From NCBI RefSeq assembly GCF_003545715.1, contig NZ_QVNU01000005.1:1-64000 (forward strand): a stretch of 64,000 bases of DNA, written 5' to 3'. The position numbers and the translations under genes are program-made. Origin of the DNA: Taibaiella koreensis. GTDB lineage: Bacteria; Bacteroidota; Bacteroidia; Chitinophagales; Chitinophagaceae. Of this stretch, positions 61,643 through 64,000 are shown in pieces. Position 1 is the stretch's first letter; each line of letters opens with the position of its first letter. A model generated the notes under the pieces. The model was given only the letters and a program-made list of their open reading frames with translations. It was not told the DNA's origin and searched no databases.

Positions 61643-64000
61643 GCGATCCGGATATAACCTTCTCCGATATTTGCAGGTTCTTTATAGCTATGGTTGTGCC
61701 CTCCCCTTTACGGCTTTGGATTTCCAGCCTGCCCCCGATGCGGGAGGTAAAATCGGCGATGAACTGGAATCCCAGGCTGGCATCGGGCTCCGCCGAGTTG
61801 TCCCCCGGTGAGGCGGCTATAAGCCGCTCGATCCTTTGCAGCTCAGCAGCAGGTATACCGTTGCCTGTGTCTGTGATCACGATGCTCCCCAGATGCTCCT
61901 CCGAAAGGATACAGGAGATCGTTATGGTTCCGTTACGGGTATTTTTATTGGCATTGTCCAGGATATTGCGCAGAATGGCTTTCAGCAAAGACCGGTTTGT
62001 TTGTACTTCTATACGTTCATCTACCTGGAGCAGCATATCGTTGCCGTTCAATGCACAGAGCTCTTTAAAAAAGGCCAGCAATTCCTCCAGTAACCTATGC
62101 AAGGCTATGGCTTCCGACCTTAGCTTGTAGGCTTCGTCCTGTACCCGTGCCCAGAGCTTGAATTCCTCGACGAACGAAAATATCTTGCCGGAAGTATTTT
62201 TAATTTCAAGGCTTATCTCAGAGGCTTTGTCGTGTTGCTGCCCCTGCAGCACATCATAGTTGAGCTGCGACAGGTAACCGAGGAAATGCAAAGGCGATTG
62301 CAGGTCGTGACTCACCATCAGCAGCATTTTCTCTTTGAGCCGGTTGGCATTGCGCAGGCTGACCGTACGGGCATTGACCTCTTCTCCCAGCTGCCTGTTT
62401 TTCGCAGTAAGATAAGCATAGCGGGCTTTGATGAAGCCCCAAACCCCCAAACATAAAGCTAGAATAAGCCCTATACGGAATAGCCAGGTCTGGTAAAAAA
62501 AAGGCGTTACGGTAAAGGTCAGGGATTTTATAATTACCCGGTCGTCACCTTTTTCAAAACCGCTTTTTTTTCTGAGCTGCAATACATAATGGCCGTAGGC
62601 CAGCGTATTCAAAGAGATCACACGATCGTTCTTGACCGGGTACCAGTTATTGTCGAAACCCAGTAAATTGTATTCCAGTATCTGGTTGTCGGGATGACCA
62701 TAAAACGGGGCGCTCAAGGCTATCTCCAGGCGTTTGAAAGAGGGTTCCAAAATAAGCGGCCGGCTCAGCGCTTGCTCTTTTCCATCAACAGAGAGCTGGT
62801 CTATAAATACACCATATACAGGGCTTTCCTTCTTTATACTGTCCGGATAAAACTGCACCAGCCCGTCCAGAGATGGCAATGAAAACCGGCCATCTCCTAA
62901 TATAATACCGGAAGGGATACAGTTACCATTGAATTCGTTGGTATTGAACCCCGATTCTTTACTGAAATACTGATAGTATACATTCCTGCTCTTTTTACCG
63001 AGGTAGTCCAGCAGGTCTTGCTTCCGGCACCGGAACAAGCCGTTGTTGGAGCTCATCCACATAAAGCCGCTTTTATCCTCCAGGAAAGTATGGGTATTTT
63101 TCAGATAGCCCTTCTGGTCGAGGGGAAAGGGATAAACCTTATTGTCTTTCAAAGCAAAAAAACCATTGCCTGTCGTACCGATCCACAATATCTTTTGGGG
63201 ATCCAGGTACAAGGTCTCTATCATGTAGGATTCCAGGGCTTTGAAATGGACCTCTTTGCCCGTGCGGACATTGAGCTTCAGCAATGTCTTATCGCCGGCA
63301 ATCCAGATCATATCGTTATTCTCATGGAGGAAATAGGCAATAGCCTTATCACGCAGGCGCGTACTCAGCCATTGTATGGTATCTCCCTTTAGCGTACCGA
63401 TCCTGTCGCCCTGCGCGGAGGATATCCAGATGCTTTTGTCGGGTGCTTCCCTGAAACAGCCTGCACACTCGTCCTTTATCGGTATTTTCTTGAGCAAACG
63501 GAGCGCCGTATCCAGCTCGATGATATGGTGCTCATAAGCGTATACGGCATTCATCCAGTAGTGACCGCGGCTATCCCGCAGCAGGCTTCTGAAGCCCCCA
63601 TCATGCCGGAGCAACGGATGATCATAAGATCTGGAAGAAAATGCAATCCCCATCTGCGTAATGACTCCGGAATCCCGGTACAAGGCTTGTGGATAAAAGC
63701 TCTGGGATTCGGTCCCGATCGTTAGTACCCGGAATTGTTTTTCCCGGAACAGGTACAGGCCATGTGTTAAGGAACCTACTACTTTAAGGTTCAGTTCGGG
63801 ATAATCGCGGTAGGTCCTTATTCCGGGAATGTCTCCTACTGTCAGCTCCAGGCGACAGTGTAACTCATCCTCACCCGATACTTCAGCCCGGTATATATCG
63901 GGTCCCAGCAAAATATATAGCTTGTCACCTTGCTGTATCAGTTTATGCGGTATCGGATCAGCTGCCGAAACCGTTACCTGTCCTATCGCCCCTGTCAGTT
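61605..64000 (-). CDS. Two-component propeller sensor histidine kinase (5' end outside window)
   Basis: The reading frame enters from the right edge without a start; 797 residues are visible. Reg_prop-type blades form a periplasmic propeller (DKSIWISSAQGDRIGTL, KILWIGTTGNGFFALKDNKVY, GFMWMSSNNGLFRCR), then a Y_Y_Y-like domain (ILEYNLLGFDNNWYPV, LNTLAYGHYVLQLRK), one transmembrane helix (LFRIGLILALCLGVWGF), a HisKA-type region (LLMVSHDLQSPLHFLGYLSQL) and HATPase motifs (LRNILDNANKNT, ITDTGNGIP, SLGFQFIADFTSRIGG). Unlike the kinase at 38871 it is of the classical HisKA type. It overlaps tail to tail with the response regulator. Confidence 0.9.
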   Translation of the reverse strand, partial: LTGAIGQVTVSAADPIPHKLIQQGDKLYILLGPDIYRAEVSGEDELHCRLELTVGDIPGIRTYRDYPELNLKVVGSLTHGLYLFREKQFRVLTIGTESQSFYPQALYRDSGVITQMGIAFSSRSYDHPLLRHDGGFRSLLRDSRGHYWMNAVYAYEHHIIELDTALRLLKKIPIKDECAGCFREAPDKSIWISSAQGDRIGTLKGDTIQWLSTRLRDKAIAYFLHENNDMIWIAGDKTLLKLNVRTGKEVHFKALESYMIETLYLDPQKILWIGTTGNGFFALKDNKVYPFPLDQKGYLKNTHTFLEDKSGFMWMSSNNGLFRCRKQDLLDYLGKKSRNVYYQYFSKESGFNTNEFNGNCIPSGIILGDGRFSLPSLDGLVQFYPDSIKKESPVYGVFIDQLSVDGKEQALSRPLILEPSFKRLEIALSAPFYGHPDNQILEYNLLGFDNNWYPVKNDRVISLNTLAYGHYVLQLRKKSGFEKGDDRVIIKSLTFTVTPFFYQTWLFRIGLILALCLGVWGFIKARYAYLTAKNRQLGEEVNARTVSLRNANRLKEKMLLMVSHDLQSPLHFLGYLSQLNYDVLQGQQHDKASEISLEIKNTSGKIFSFVEEFKLWARVQDEAYKLRSEAIALHRLLEELLAFFKELCALNGNDMLLQVDERIEVQTNRSLLKAILRNILDNANKNTRNGTITISCILSEEHLGSIVITDTGNGIPAAELQRIERLIAASPGDNSAEPDASLGFQFIADFTSRIGGRLEIQSRKGEGTTIAIKNLQISEKVISGSPIVPEQDKLKQV

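Overview
The window looks like a chromosomal segment of a Bacteroidota bacterium, most likely of the Chitinophagales/Chitinophagaceae type. The signs are proteins with Por (type IX) secretion sorting domains of both types, a FecI/FecR/SusC/SusD locus, LytS/LytTR-type two-component pairs, a two-component propeller kinase, promoters of the Bacteroidota form (TTTG or TTG, about 19-20 bases, TAnnTTTG), and two short peptides with a leader typical of Bacteroidota class I lanthipeptides. I saw no tRNA, rRNA, CRISPR array or complete insertion sequence.

Left edge (1-8448): a minus-strand run of tightly packed genes I do not recognise as a described system. Read from right to left it holds a possible decayed gene, a 596-residue protein with a degenerate zinc-peptidase motif (EEFFH for HExxH), a secreted cysteine-rich protein, a 625-residue protein ending in a pyroglutamyl-peptidase-like domain with Ser in place of the catalytic Cys, a secreted MORN-type protein, and a very large DUF6603 protein that runs off the window. 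Large proteins without a signal peptide alternate with small secreted ones whose starts lie inside the preceding gene.

8449-25488: signalling and housekeeping. A LuxR-type response regulator, a DUF6265 protein, an AraC regulator, a DUF6630 membrane protein, a PKD/gliding-type secreted protein, a DUF4180 protein, an orphan lanthipeptide-like precursor, small membrane and lipoproteins, a TPR-LytS kinase with its LytTR partner, the TIGR03915/TIGR03916 putative DNA-repair pair, a flavin/pyridoxamine-oxidase-like stress protein and a double-kinase hybrid sensor.

25489-44450: a type IX secreted protein, a heptanucleotide tandem array, a serine beta-lactamase-family hydrolase 270 bp downstream of a promoter with two palindromes, a DHA2 transporter, an RND efflux operon (small protein, TolC, RND pump, adaptor), a second lanthipeptide-like precursor, a propeller-LytS kinase with its LytTR regulator, a four-helix membrane protein, and a MITE-like double hairpin.

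44451-64000: a 1406-residue type IX secreted lectin-like protein, a START-domain protein, a less GC-rich island with an NTF2-fold immunity-type protein, a Crp/Fnr regulator and a convergent membrane protein that share one palindromic operator, an ECF sigma/FecR/SusC/SusD locus ending in a secreted glycerophosphodiesterase, and a response regulator overlapping tail to tail with a propeller histidine kinase that leaves the window on the right.
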